From Bacteroides stercorirosoris (lineage in GTDB: Bacteria; Bacteroidota; Bacteroidia; Bacteroidales; Bacteroidaceae), in NCBI RefSeq assembly GCF_900142015.1, contig NZ_FQZN01000002.1, positions 186,001-250,000 of the forward strand: 64,000 nucleotides of DNA. Direction: 5' to 3'. The notes beneath the pieces are model-generated. The model made no database searches and was not told the DNA's origin. It was given only the letters and a program-made list of their open reading frames with translations. Positions 8,273 to 15,868 of this stretch are shown in pieces (the stretch's first letter is position 1; the number at the start of each line of letters is the position of its first letter). The position numbers and the translations under genes were made by a program.

Positions 8273-8917
8273 TCAATAATAAAAATCCCATATTTGTTGC
8301 CGTAAAGTATTCTTTCCCCCATCTCCTTGTTGCAACATACCCTTTTCCTGCAGGGAATAAAGTCTCTCCAGCAAAAGCACCATCTGCTTCTCACAAATAT
8401 GCATATCACAGACTTCTTTCACCCAATCCACCGTTTCCTCAAAAACATCATTGGAAGAAAGACAAAGTTCCTTTTGTTTTTCCGGTTTGTGAAGCATATC
8501 CGCCATAAATGAGAGCATTTTGGACACCATCTTCTTACTCCGGCTATGAGTACGGGATTTCGGATTCTTCAAGCGCAATAAGAAATACTCCCCCATCCAT
8601 AAAGAAGCAACAAAAGCCTCCGCAGAAGGATGCTTCAACCCCTTACTGAATTTTATCAGAAAAGTATCCACTTCACCCAACACTCCATCCGTGTCGTCAT
8701 CTATATAAAACCTGTGTGCCAGACATTCTATCACACACCCCAGTTTTGCCACACAAATTCCATTCCTGGTATTGCTGACTATCTTTTCCGCTTCTCTCAA
8801 TGCCTTGAAAGCATTATCCTCTTCCACACAATCATCATACAGCCGGAACTGATGAAATAAAGAAAGGGAACGGCATAGTAGGTCGTCAAAAAGGCAATCC
8901 GTATCATTCATATCCAA
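8273..8917 (-). CDS. Hypothetical protein, 214 residues
   Basis: I do not recognise a family. The predicted product is soluble, probably mostly helical, with no signal peptide or membrane segment. It is acidic at the N-terminus (MDMNDTDCLFDDLL), has a Lys/Arg/Ser-rich stretch near its middle (KNPKSRTHSRSKK) and nine or so scattered cysteines without a regular spacing motif. Translation may start at the third codon (MNDTD). It is a free-standing minus-strand gene: a bidirectional-looking terminator (8971-9021) separates it from nagB upstream, and the sialidase promoter follows its stop by five bases. Base composition resembles its neighbours. A link to sialidase expression is possible only by proximity. 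Confidence 0.7.
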   Translation of the reverse strand: MDMNDTDCLFDDLLCRSLSLFHQFRLYDDCVEEDNAFKALREAEKIVSNTRNGICVAKLGCVIECLAHRFYIDDDTDGVLGEVDTFLIKFSKGLKHPSAEAFVASLWMGEYFLLRLKNPKSRTHSRSKKMVSKMLSFMADMLHKPEKQKELCLSSNDVFEETVDWVKEVCDMHICEKQMVLLLERLYSLQEKGMLQQGDGGKNTLRQQIWDFYY

Positions 8918-8970
8918 ACGGTTTATTCATTTAAAAGGCAACAAAGTCAAGAACGATAAAGATGGTAAAA

Positions 8971-9021
8971 ATAAAAAATGCGCAGCCCGGTCCACACTAT
9001 CAGCGGAAAACGGACTGCGCA
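8971..9021 (-). terminator. Intrinsic terminator after nagB
   Basis: The arms TGCGCAGCCCG (8979-8989) and CGGACTGCGCA (9011-9021) pair with one mismatch. On the minus strand they are followed by a T-rich run (8972-8978). An A/T run on the other side makes the structure look bidirectional. Confidence 0.7.
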
Positions 9022-9045
9022 ATTATTTTTATATGAAGTACTCTC

Positions 9046-9858
9046 TTACTTCAGCAAAGAAGACGGGTCCAGATGATCTGCCTCGATATCTTTGAAGTAA
9101 CGGTATGTACCTACTTTCAGTTCAAAAGTAGCGTCGTCGTCTGCCACAATAATACCCTTTTCGTGCATTTGCAGGGCACTGATGGTCCACATCTGCGTGA
9201 TGGCTCCTTCCACTGCATGATAGAGGGCACGGGCCTTGTTATGTCCGTTCACGATAATCATTACTTCCTTAGCGGAAAGCACTGTGCCCACACCTACTGT
9301 AAGAGCCGTTTTAGGCACTTTATTCACATCATTGTCGAAGAAACGGGAATTAGCAATGATAGTGTCCGTTGTCAATGTCTTCTGGCGTGTGCGTGAAGAC
9401 AAAGAAGAACCCGGTTCATTAAAAGCGATGTGTCCGTCAGGGCCAATACCGCCCATAAACAGGTCGATGCCACCATAAGACTTGATCTTTTCTTCGTAAC
9501 GTGCACATTCGGCATCCAGGTCGGCAGCGTTACCGTTCAGGATATTAGTATTCTCCGGTTTGATGTCGATGTGGCTGAAGAAGTTGTTCCACATGAAAGA
9601 GTAATAGCTTTCGGGATGTTCTTTGGGCAAACCTACATACTCGTCCATATTGAAAGTAACCACATTCTCGAAAGAAATAATACCTTTCTTGTTCAGGTCG
9701 ATTAACTCCTTGTACATACCGAGTGGTGATGAACCGGTAGGACAACCCAAAACAAACGGTTTTTCAGGAGTCGGATTAGCTGCCTTAATTTTAGCGGCCA
9801 CATAATGGGCAGCCCACTTAGATACGGATTGATAATCCGGTTGGATGATTAGTCTCAT
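9046..9858 (-). CDS. nagB: Glucosamine-6-phosphate deaminase
   Basis: This 270-residue enzyme converts glucosamine-6-phosphate to fructose-6-phosphate and ammonia, joining amino-sugar catabolism to glycolysis. The key residues fall at the numbers known for the Escherichia coli enzyme: Asp72 in MDEYVG, Asp141 and His143 in [12 protein letters not shown], and Glu148. The phosphate-binding [10 protein letters not shown] loop (38-47) is present and the length is typical. It is transcribed alone on the minus strand and ends at a good terminator. It can process GlcNAc- or sialic-acid-derived sugars generated with the nearby sialidase and ROK operon. Confidence 0.97.
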   Translation of the reverse strand: MRLIIQPDYQSVSKWAAHYVAAKIKAANPTPEKPFVLGCPTGSSPLGMYKELIDLNKKGIISFENVVTFNMDEYVGLPKEHPESYYSFMWNNFFSHIDIKPENTNILNGNAADLDAECARYEEKIKSYGGIDLFMGGIGPDGHIAFNEPGSSLSSRTRQKTLTTDTIIANSRFFDNDVNKVPKTALTVGVGTVLSAKEVMIIVNGHNKARALYHAVEGAITQMWTISALQMHEKGIIVADDDATFELKVGTYRYFKDIEADHLDPSSLLK

Positions 9859-9979
9859 TGTGATTGTTTTTTATCAGGTTAATAAACGTATTCAATTATA
9901 AACTATTAAATATAAAATGTTAATCAGCTGCGCTGTGACGCCACATGGCTATTCATATTTAATAATTAATATTTAACAA

Positions 9980-11188
9980 TTAATCATTACCTTCCCTGTC
10001 TTTCTTCAAGCGCTCTGCCATAGAACGTGCCAGGTGTTCGCACTGTTCGTAAGTGATGTCCTTCATCGCTTGCTTCATCTCTACCGGGTCGGCCACGATT
10101 TCGAACTTGCTTTTCTCGGCGAACTCAGCCATACGCTTCACCGCGGCACCCGCCCAGGTGAACGAACCGAAGTAGCCCAGATAGCGGCCTTTCACTTCGC
10201 GTACCAGTATCTTAGAGAGCAAAGATTCTATATCCGGATAAATCTGGTTGCTATAAGTAGGGCTGCCGATAATCAGTCCACGGTATTTAAAGATATCAGC
10301 AATTATATAGGAAGGATTGCTCTTGCTCACATTGTGCATCACGATATTCTTGATGCCCTGCGCTGAGAGTTCGGCAGCTATCGCTTCCGCCATCTGTTCC
10401 GTATGACCGTACATAGAGCCATAGGCTATCACCACACCTTCGTCCGCAGCATAACGGCTCAGTTTGTCATAAATGCCTATCACCTTATTTATATAGTCCG
10501 TCCAGACGGGGCCATGAGTAGAACAAATGGTGGTGATGTGCAGTCCGCCCAACTTTTGCAAAGCCTTCTGCACCGGAGAACCGTACTTACCTACAATGTT
10601 GGAGTAATAACGCACCATCTCGTCCCAATAACGGTCTGTATTGATGCGGGTATCGAGGAAACCGCCGTCCAACGTACCGAAACAACCGAATCCGTCGCCG
10701 GAGAAAAGCACGCCTTCCGTTTCGTCAAAAGTCATCATGGTTTCGGGCCAGTGCACCATCGGTGTCAGGTAGAAACGCAGTTTATGATGTCCCAGTGCCA
10801 GGAAATCCTCGTCTTTTACAACGTATTGTTCACCCGTCACGCCATAGTAACCCTCAATCATGCCGAAAGTCTGTTTATTGCCTACGATGATGATATCGGG
10901 ATAATGCTGCTTAATCAGGCGGATAGAACCGGAGTGATCGGGTTCCATGTGATTGATTATCAGATATTGGATAGGGCGTTCGCCAATAATGCTTTTTATC
11001 TTCCGGAGATATACCTCAAAGTAACAGGCATCTACCGTATCAATCAGCGCTACAGTTTCGTCATCTATCAGATAAGAGTTATAGGACACCCCGTAAGGCA
11101 ACGGCCACAGGCCTTCAAACAAATGCTTGTTGCGGTCATTCACTCCTACGTAGTGTATTTTTCCTTTTATCATTGTCTTTTGGTTCAT
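9980..11188 (-). CDS. Flavodiiron protein (A-type flavoprotein)
   Basis: The 402-residue protein has an N-terminal metallo-beta-lactamase-like diiron domain with the motif HMEPDH (His80, Glu82, Asp84, His85). A C-terminal flavodoxin domain starts around residue 253, with the FMN phosphate loop AYGSMYGHTEQM. Flavodiiron proteins reduce O2 to water or NO to N2O in the cytosol and protect anaerobes. Electrons usually come from rubredoxin or a similar carrier, and none is encoded beside it. The start may be Met1 or Met6. A -7 element at 11230-11237 indicates its own promoter. Confidence 0.93.
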   Translation of the reverse strand: MNQKTMIKGKIHYVGVNDRNKHLFEGLWPLPYGVSYNSYLIDDETVALIDTVDACYFEVYLRKIKSIIGERPIQYLIINHMEPDHSGSIRLIKQHYPDIIIVGNKQTFGMIEGYYGVTGEQYVVKDEDFLALGHHKLRFYLTPMVHWPETMMTFDETEGVLFSGDGFGCFGTLDGGFLDTRINTDRYWDEMVRYYSNIVGKYGSPVQKALQKLGGLHITTICSTHGPVWTDYINKVIGIYDKLSRYAADEGVVIAYGSMYGHTEQMAEAIAAELSAQGIKNIVMHNVSKSNPSYIIADIFKYRGLIIGSPTYSNQIYPDIESLLSKILVREVKGRYLGYFGSFTWAGAAVKRMAEFAEKSKFEIVADPVEMKQAMKDITYEQCEHLARSMAERLKKDREGND

Positions 11189-11229
11189 AATACTTCTTTA
11201 TTTAGATTGATTCCACATTTAAACAGCCG

Positions 11230-11237
11230 CAAAAATA
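11230..11237 (-). promoter_or_regulatory. -7 promoter element for the flavodiiron gene
   Basis: CAAAAATA (minus strand TATTTTTG) matches TAnnTTTG and lies 42 bp before the ATG. It sits between the flavodiiron gene and the end of the radical SAM gene. Confidence 0.6.
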
Positions 11238-11248
11238 AGTTTTTTTTC

Positions 11249-12178
11249 TCACATTTCATATTTCTTTCCCTGATAAGCGCCAAGCTGACGCATTCTTTTT
11301 TGCACACGATGGTTAAATTCATAATTTTTCAGTCCCCAGTCGGGTGCTATTAACAATTCTTTAGGAGACTGTGAGACAAAGCGTTCCAGTACTAAATCGG
11401 GACGAAGATGCTCTATGTAGTCCACCACCAAGTCAATATATTCTTCCACATCGAACAGTTGGAAATCTTCGGGATGCTGTTCGTATTCATGTGCCATGCG
11501 GGTACCGCGTATCAGCTGCAACTGATGCATCTTCAGAGTGGTAAGCGGCAAGCGGGACAAGACGGAAGCCTGGGTCACCAGTTCGTCATGCGTCTCTCCC
11601 GGAAGTCCCAGTATGACGTGTCCACCGGTAAGGATGCCACAGGCAGCGGTACGCTCGACGGCATCTACCGTGTCCTGATAGGTATGCCCACGATTAATGC
11701 GGCGAAGCGTTGCGTCATTGGTACTTTCGATGCCGTATTCAACTAATAAAAAGGTACGTTTGTTCATTTCTTCCAGATAATGCAGTAAGGCATCCGGCAT
11801 GCAGTCCGGACGTGTGCCAATGACCAGTCCTACGACGTCGGGGACTGTCAGCGCCTCCTCATACTTTCGTTTCAAGGCTTCCAGCTCACCGTAAGTATTG
11901 GTATATGCTTGAAAATAAGCAAGATATTTCATTTCGGGATACTTATGGGAGAAAAAGACTTTGCCTTCTTCCAATTGCTGCGTGACGGATTTCTCGGTAC
12001 GGCAATATTCGGGATTGAAAGTCTGATTATTGCAATAAGTACAACCGCCATAACCTTTGAAACCATCCCGATTAGGACAGGTGAACCCGGCATTGAGCGA
12101 TATTTTCTGTACCTTATACGGAAAATAACGTTTCAGGAAGAGCGGAAACTCATTATATAATATAGGTGTGGAATCCAT
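11249..12178 (-). CDS. TIGR01212-family radical SAM protein (YhcC type)
   Basis: The 309-residue protein carries the unusual radical SAM cluster spacing of this family, Cys34-x11-Cys46-x2-Cys49 within CPNRDGFKGYGGCTYC. Family-typical stretches such as GTRPDC, YGIESTND and GGHVILGLPGE follow. It should bind a 4Fe-4S cluster and SAM in the cytosol; the reaction is not established for the family. A TTG at 12199 opens the frame seven codons earlier, but it overlaps the -7 element at 12197-12204. The ATG at 12176-12178 is therefore the better start. Confidence 0.88.
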   Translation of the reverse strand: MDSTPILYNEFPLFLKRYFPYKVQKISLNAGFTCPNRDGFKGYGGCTYCNNQTFNPEYCRTEKSVTQQLEEGKVFFSHKYPEMKYLAYFQAYTNTYGELEALKRKYEEALTVPDVVGLVIGTRPDCMPDALLHYLEEMNKRTFLLVEYGIESTNDATLRRINRGHTYQDTVDAVERTAACGILTGGHVILGLPGETHDELVTQASVLSRLPLTTLKMHQLQLIRGTRMAHEYEQHPEDFQLFDVEEYIDLVVDYIEHLRPDLVLERFVSQSPKELLIAPDWGLKNYEFNHRVQKRMRQLGAYQGKKYEM

Positions 12179-12196
12179 ATATCGGTTATTTAATGA

Positions 12197-12204
12197 CAAA
12201 AATA
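12197..12204 (-). promoter_or_regulatory. -7 promoter element for the radical SAM gene
   Basis: CAAAAATA (minus strand TATTTTTG) fits TAnnTTTG and lies 19 bp before the chosen ATG. It overlaps the alternative TTG start, which argues against that start. Confidence 0.6.
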
Positions 12205-12485
12205 AGATTTTTCTTCGGGATAAAGCTGCTGAATGAACACAAATTACACGAATCGCACAAAGAAAGGGCCTGCCTCACTGAGAACTACTCCTGCCTTAAT
12301 TGTTAACAAACACAAATCATACATTTTTAGACTGTATTAAAAAATGTTTCAAACACTGATTAACAACCATATACAATAACAAATATACACCCCAAGTCGA
12401 ATATATTAAATATATTTTAGTGATTAGTGACGTATTTTGCACACATTTTCCTTCCCTTTCAAGCATGGAAAACGAAATAAATTCA

Positions 12486-12493
12486 TAGCTTTG
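12486..12493 (+). promoter_or_regulatory. -7 promoter element for the ROK-MFS-SIS operon
   Basis: TAGCTTTG is an exact TAnnTTTG match 43 bp before the ROK start codon. No convincing -33 motif accompanies it. Confidence 0.6.
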
Positions 12494-12536
12494 CCTAAAA
12501 CCTTGATAGATCAACCTAATAAATACTATAACCACC

Positions 12537-13496
12537 ATGGCTACCATCGCTCTCGACATAGGCGGCACCAAAATAGCAAGTGCTATTTTCCTCCCCGACG
12601 GAAGTATGTTGTTCAACCGGAAGCGTTTGCTGAAAGGAAGAACCGGACACGAAGTGGGCAAACTCGCAGCAGAAATCCTTGCCAAGCTTCTGACAATTGC
12701 CCACAGAAGCCGTATCCAGATTGACGGTATCGGTGTATGCGTGCCCGGCATAGTCTACTCACAAACGGGACGCGTATGGGCACCCAATATCCCCGGCTGG
12801 GAAAACTATCCGCTACAAGAAGTGCTGCGCACCGTGACCGCACCGGATATCGACATCTACATCGACAGCGACCGCACTTGCTACATGTACGGCGAAATGT
12901 GGCAAGGAGCCGCCAAAGACTGCCACAGCGCAGTATTCATCGCCGTAGGAACCGGCATCGGGGCAGGCATCATCATCGACGGACACGTGTTGCACGGCGC
13001 AAGCGACATCATCGGCGCCACAGGCTGGATGGCACTGCAACCGCCTTATAAAGAAGAATACGATGCCTGCGGCTGCTTTGAATATTATGCTTCGGGCAAT
13101 GGCATCGGAGCCAGAGTGCGGGATGCCGTCCGGGCAAACAAGGCCTATAAAGGCCGTCTCCGCCAGAAACCCATCAGCCGCATTTCCGCTTATGACGTAT
13201 TCAGCGCATACAACGAGAAAGATCCGATTGCAGCCTCTGTACTGCACAAAGCCATAGAAATGTGGGGAATGGCGTCCGCCAACATTGTCAGCCTGCTCAA
13301 TCCGCAAAAGATAATCTGGGGCGGTGGTGTATTTGGCCCCGCCGGTATCTTCATCGACGACATCTACAAGGAAGCCTGCAAATGGGCGCAACCGCTCAGT
13401 ATCAAGCAGGTGGAATTCGTAGCCTCTCACTTAGCCGGCAATGCCGGACTGATAGGAGCCGCTTTTCTTGCCATCAAAAAGCATTTATATGAGTAG
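12537..13496 (+). CDS. ROK-family sugar kinase with altered zinc motif
   Basis: This 319-residue protein has the N-terminal ATP phosphate loop DIGGTK (7-12), the GVCVPGIV and NIPGW segments, and a second phosphate loop at AVGTGIGAGIIIDG, all typical of ROK hexokinases. The usual GEIGH...CxCGxxGCxE zinc-binding block is degenerate: GATGW replaces the His-containing part, and only DACGCFE remains of the cysteine cluster. ROK enzymes phosphorylate glucose, ManNAc, GlcNAc or similar sugars. With MFS and SIS partners, a kinase for an imported (amino) sugar is likely. Its stop overlaps the MFS start by 8 bp (ATGAGTAG), so translation is coupled. Confidence 0.85.
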   Translation: MATIALDIGGTKIASAIFLPDGSMLFNRKRLLKGRTGHEVGKLAAEILAKLLTIAHRSRIQIDGIGVCVPGIVYSQTGRVWAPNIPGWENYPLQEVLRTVTAPDIDIYIDSDRTCYMYGEMWQGAAKDCHSAVFIAVGTGIGAGIIIDGHVLHGASDIIGATGWMALQPPYKEEYDACGCFEYYASGNGIGARVRDAVRANKAYKGRLRQKPISRISAYDVFSAYNEKDPIAASVLHKAIEMWGMASANIVSLLNPQKIIWGGGVFGPAGIFIDDIYKEACKWAQPLSIKQVEFVASHLAGNAGLIGAAFLAIKKHLYE

Positions 13497-14634
13497 TTAC
13501 AAAAAGAATCTGGTATTTACGGCTGCGTGCATCGGTATGTGTTTCTTTGGCATTTCGATGATTACGCTGGGGTCGGTATTGCCGTCCCTCACCGCCAAAC
13601 TGGGTTTGGACAACCTCCAAGCCACCGCATTGGTGACGTTCCTGCCTCTCGGCCTGTTGGGAGGTTCCCTGTTGTTCGGTCCTATCGTGGACCGCTTCGG
13701 ACACAAGGCATTGCTATTACTCAGTTGCCTGGTTGTGCTGCTCGGACTGGAAGGTATCGCTTTCTTCACAAGCATTCCGTTATTGCAACTCTCCATCATC
13801 GGCATCGGACTGGGGGGCGGCATCCTGAACGGTGAAACGAATGCACTGGTAGCGGACATCTCCAACGAAAAGGAAAAAGGTTCGCGCCTCAGCTTGCTCG
13901 GAGCGTTCTATGGCATCGGAGCATTGGGTATTCCGGTGTTGCTGAGCTTTCTGTCCGAACACTACTCTTTTGAAATCATACTGCAAGGTACGGGTGTCGT
14001 GATGCTGGCAGGCATACTCTTCTGCCTCGGTGTACGCTTCCCCGCCCCCAAACAGCCGCAAGGATTTCCTATGAAGGAAGGATTGGGACTGTTGAAAGAA
14101 AGCAGCCTGCTGTTGCTCAGCTTCATCCTGTTCTTTCAAAGCGGCATTGAAGGTGTATGCAACAACTGGACCACGCTCTATCTGGGACAAACAACCGGCA
14201 TTCCCGAAAACCGGGCGCTCATGGCACTGACCTGCATGGTGGCCGGGCTGACCGTTGCCCGCCTGCTGCTGGTAGTCCTGTTCAAGAAGATACGGCAGGA
14301 AACGGTTCTCCGCACCAGTCTGATTACGGCCGCTATGGGCTTCGCGCTATTGACCTTCTCACCCGGATTCGCACGTGCCGCCATAGGTATGGTGCTGATT
14401 GGCGCCGGACTGGCATCTACGTTCCCCGTCATACTCAGCATCATCGGCAGCCGGTACGCTTCCCTCTCGGGAACGGCTTTCAGCGTGGCACTCGTCATCG
14501 CCCTCATCGGACAGACGTTGCTGAACAGCCTCACGGGAATCATCTCACAAGGATATGGCATCGTAGTATACCCTTACATGATGATCGCCTCCCTGCTCAT
14601 CATGCTCCTACTGTTTAAACGTTCACTCAGATAA
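13489..14634 (+). CDS. Major facilitator superfamily sugar transporter
   Basis: The 381-residue protein shows about 12 hydrophobic segments in two halves, with an MFS loop 2-3 signature near GPIVDRFGHKALL (residues about 63-75). It sits in the inner membrane. I start it at the ATG at 13489, which overlaps the ROK stop. A Met seven codons earlier at 13468 is possible but less economical. Placement between a ROK kinase and a SIS isomerase suggests proton-coupled import of the free sugar that these enzymes then phosphorylate and isomerise. The substrate is not identifiable by eye. Confidence 0.85.
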   Translation: MSSYKKNLVFTAACIGMCFFGISMITLGSVLPSLTAKLGLDNLQATALVTFLPLGLLGGSLLFGPIVDRFGHKALLLLSCLVVLLGLEGIAFFTSIPLLQLSIIGIGLGGGILNGETNALVADISNEKEKGSRLSLLGAFYGIGALGIPVLLSFLSEHYSFEIILQGTGVVMLAGILFCLGVRFPAPKQPQGFPMKEGLGLLKESSLLLLSFILFFQSGIEGVCNNWTTLYLGQTTGIPENRALMALTCMVAGLTVARLLLVVLFKKIRQETVLRTSLITAAMGFALLTFSPGFARAAIGMVLIGAGLASTFPVILSIIGSRYASLSGTAFSVALVIALIGQTLLNSLTGIISQGYGIVVYPYMMIASLLIMLLLFKRSLR

Positions 14635-14669
14635 AAGAATTTATTTACCCCCTTAAAAACAAAAAAATT

Positions 14670-15431
14670 ATGTTAGCATTAGAATGGTTAAAAAACGCGC
14701 ATGGCATCATGGAAAAGCTGGAAGCCACGCAATTGGAGAATATCAAAAAGGCAGCCACCGCGATGGCAGACTCTATTGAAGCAGGACGTTGGGTACACAC
14801 GTTCGGATGCGGTCATGCCACTATCCCTGTCGAAGAAATGTATCCGCGCATCGGTAGCTTCGTAGGTTTCCATCCTCTGTGCGAACTTCCACTGACATTC
14901 TTTACGCAGATCATCGGCCAGATGGGTATCCATCAGTTCCTTTTCCTGGAAAGAACCGAGGGCTACGGACAAGCAATCATGAAAAATTATGATTTTGATT
15001 CCAAAGATTGCCTCTGGATTTTCTCCCATACAGGCATTAATGCAGTGAATATCGACGTGGCACTGGAAGCTAAAAAGCATGGAATGAAGGTGATTGTTTA
15101 CGGTTCGGCCGGAGAAACGGGCGATAAGGCAAGCCGTCATTCCAGTGGTAAAAACCTGTTCCAGCTTGCGGACATCGTGGTTGACTCGTGCGTGCCTTTG
15201 GTAGACGCTTCCGTGCCTCTGAAGAACCACTTCGACAAGGTAGGTCCGTTGTCTACCCTCAGTTTCGTGACCATGGTGTGGATGACCATCACCACCGTTG
15301 CCGAAATTCTGGCAGACCGCGGCGTACATCTGTATATCCATCCGTCACATAACGTCCCGGGTGACACCACGGCACACGAACGCCTGGACGCTGCCATTGC
15401 CGAATATCAGAAGAAAGTAAAAATCCTCTAA
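14670..15431 (+). CDS. SIS-domain sugar-phosphate isomerase (UPF0309-like)
   Basis: This 253-residue cytosolic protein carries a sugar-isomerase (SIS) fold. An early helical region precedes the phosphosugar-binding loop FGCGHATIPVEE (about 45-56). A second conserved stretch, WIFSHTGINAVNIDVA, corresponds to the SIS SxSGxTxE-type loop, and a C-terminal HPSHNVPGD segment is typical of the UPF0309 subfamily. SIS proteins isomerise, deaminate or bind phosphosugars. As third gene of the ROK-MFS operon (35-bp gap), it probably acts on the sugar phosphate made by the ROK kinase. A strong terminator follows at 15471-15513. Confidence 0.85.
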   Translation: MLALEWLKNAHGIMEKLEATQLENIKKAATAMADSIEAGRWVHTFGCGHATIPVEEMYPRIGSFVGFHPLCELPLTFFTQIIGQMGIHQFLFLERTEGYGQAIMKNYDFDSKDCLWIFSHTGINAVNIDVALEAKKHGMKVIVYGSAGETGDKASRHSSGKNLFQLADIVVDSCVPLVDASVPLKNHFDKVGPLSTLSFVTMVWMTITTVAEILADRGVHLYIHPSHNVPGDTTAHERLDAAIAEYQKKVKIL

Positions 15432-15470
15432 ATTTTAAAGACGGCCCTAATCATCATCTATGAGTGACGG

Positions 15471-15513
15471 TAGCCCGCCTCAGCTTTGCCCCCACAAAGC
15501 TGGACGGGCTTTT
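15471..15513 (+). terminator. Intrinsic terminator of the ROK-MFS-SIS operon
   Basis: The arms TAGCCCG...CAGCTTTG and CAAAGCTG...CGGGCTTTT pair around a CCCCC-containing loop. A T-run closes the structure, 40 bp after the SIS stop codon. Confidence 0.85.
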
Positions 15514-15574
15514 CTTATAGGACGGTAATGGGTTGTGCCCGGAAGGGAGACAGGGCAAGGCCGGGAGTGGGTAT

Positions 15575-15728
15575 ATCATCATTACGGATGATGGGTATCA
15601 TCATTACGGATGATGGGTATCATCATTACGGATGATGGGTACCATCAATACGGATGATGACCACAATCAATGCCAATGATTCCTACAATCAATGCCAATG
15701 ATTCCTACAATCAATGCCGATGATTCTA
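15575..15728. repeat. 22-bp phased tandem array 1 (7 units)
   Basis: Seven consecutive units of exactly 22 bp start at 15575, 15597, 15619, 15641, 15663, 15685 and 15707. The first three are identical and carry the dyad ATCATC-N6-GATGAT. The fourth is intermediate. Units 5-7 keep the period but change to AATCA...TGATT. The array lies between the SIS terminator and the S9 peptidase promoter and is not separated by spacers, so it is not CRISPR. Similar arrays with the same period but other sequences lie at 31062-31259 and 49192-49258. Confidence 0.95.
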
Positions 15729-15835
15729 TCCTCACTCCTAACAAGACTATGGCTAACATCTGGACAGTATATGGCTTAGTTAACTACCGCAGCGGTTTTG
15801 CCCTTACTTCAGAACCTTTTTTCAGTTTTTATCCC

Positions 15836-15843
15836 TATATTTG
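15836..15843 (+). promoter_or_regulatory. -7 promoter element for the S9 peptidase gene
   Basis: TATATTTG matches TAnnTTTG and lies 25 bp before the ATG at 15869, downstream of the 22-bp array. It supports the short start over the longer open frame. Confidence 0.65.
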
Positions 15844-15868
15844 CCCTTCAAAGAAATCAATCAGAATT

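Larger units (their letters stand above)
12179..12536. other. Divergent intergenic region between radical SAM and ROK genes
   Basis: This 358-bp gap holds a minus-strand -7 element at 12197-12204 and a degenerate half-copy of the CACAAATTACACGAAT-type repeat at about 12236-12261. An AT palindrome, AATATATTAAATATATT, lies at 12400-12416, and a plus-strand -7 element is at 12486-12493. The palindrome, 70 bp upstream of the ROK promoter, is a candidate operator. No small gene is convincing in the gap. Confidence 0.5.

Noticed and set aside
10403..11353. 316-residue plus-strand open frame opposite the flavodiiron gene
   Set aside because: It is the antisense shadow of the flavodiiron and radical SAM genes, whose motifs are unambiguous.
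15575..15728. CRISPR array
   Set aside because: Units abut one another with no unique spacers, the period is 22 bp and no cas genes are near.
15692..15868. N-terminal extension of the S9 peptidase
   Set aside because: The frame is open but translates the repeat array and precedes the -7 element. A clean signal peptide starts at 15869.
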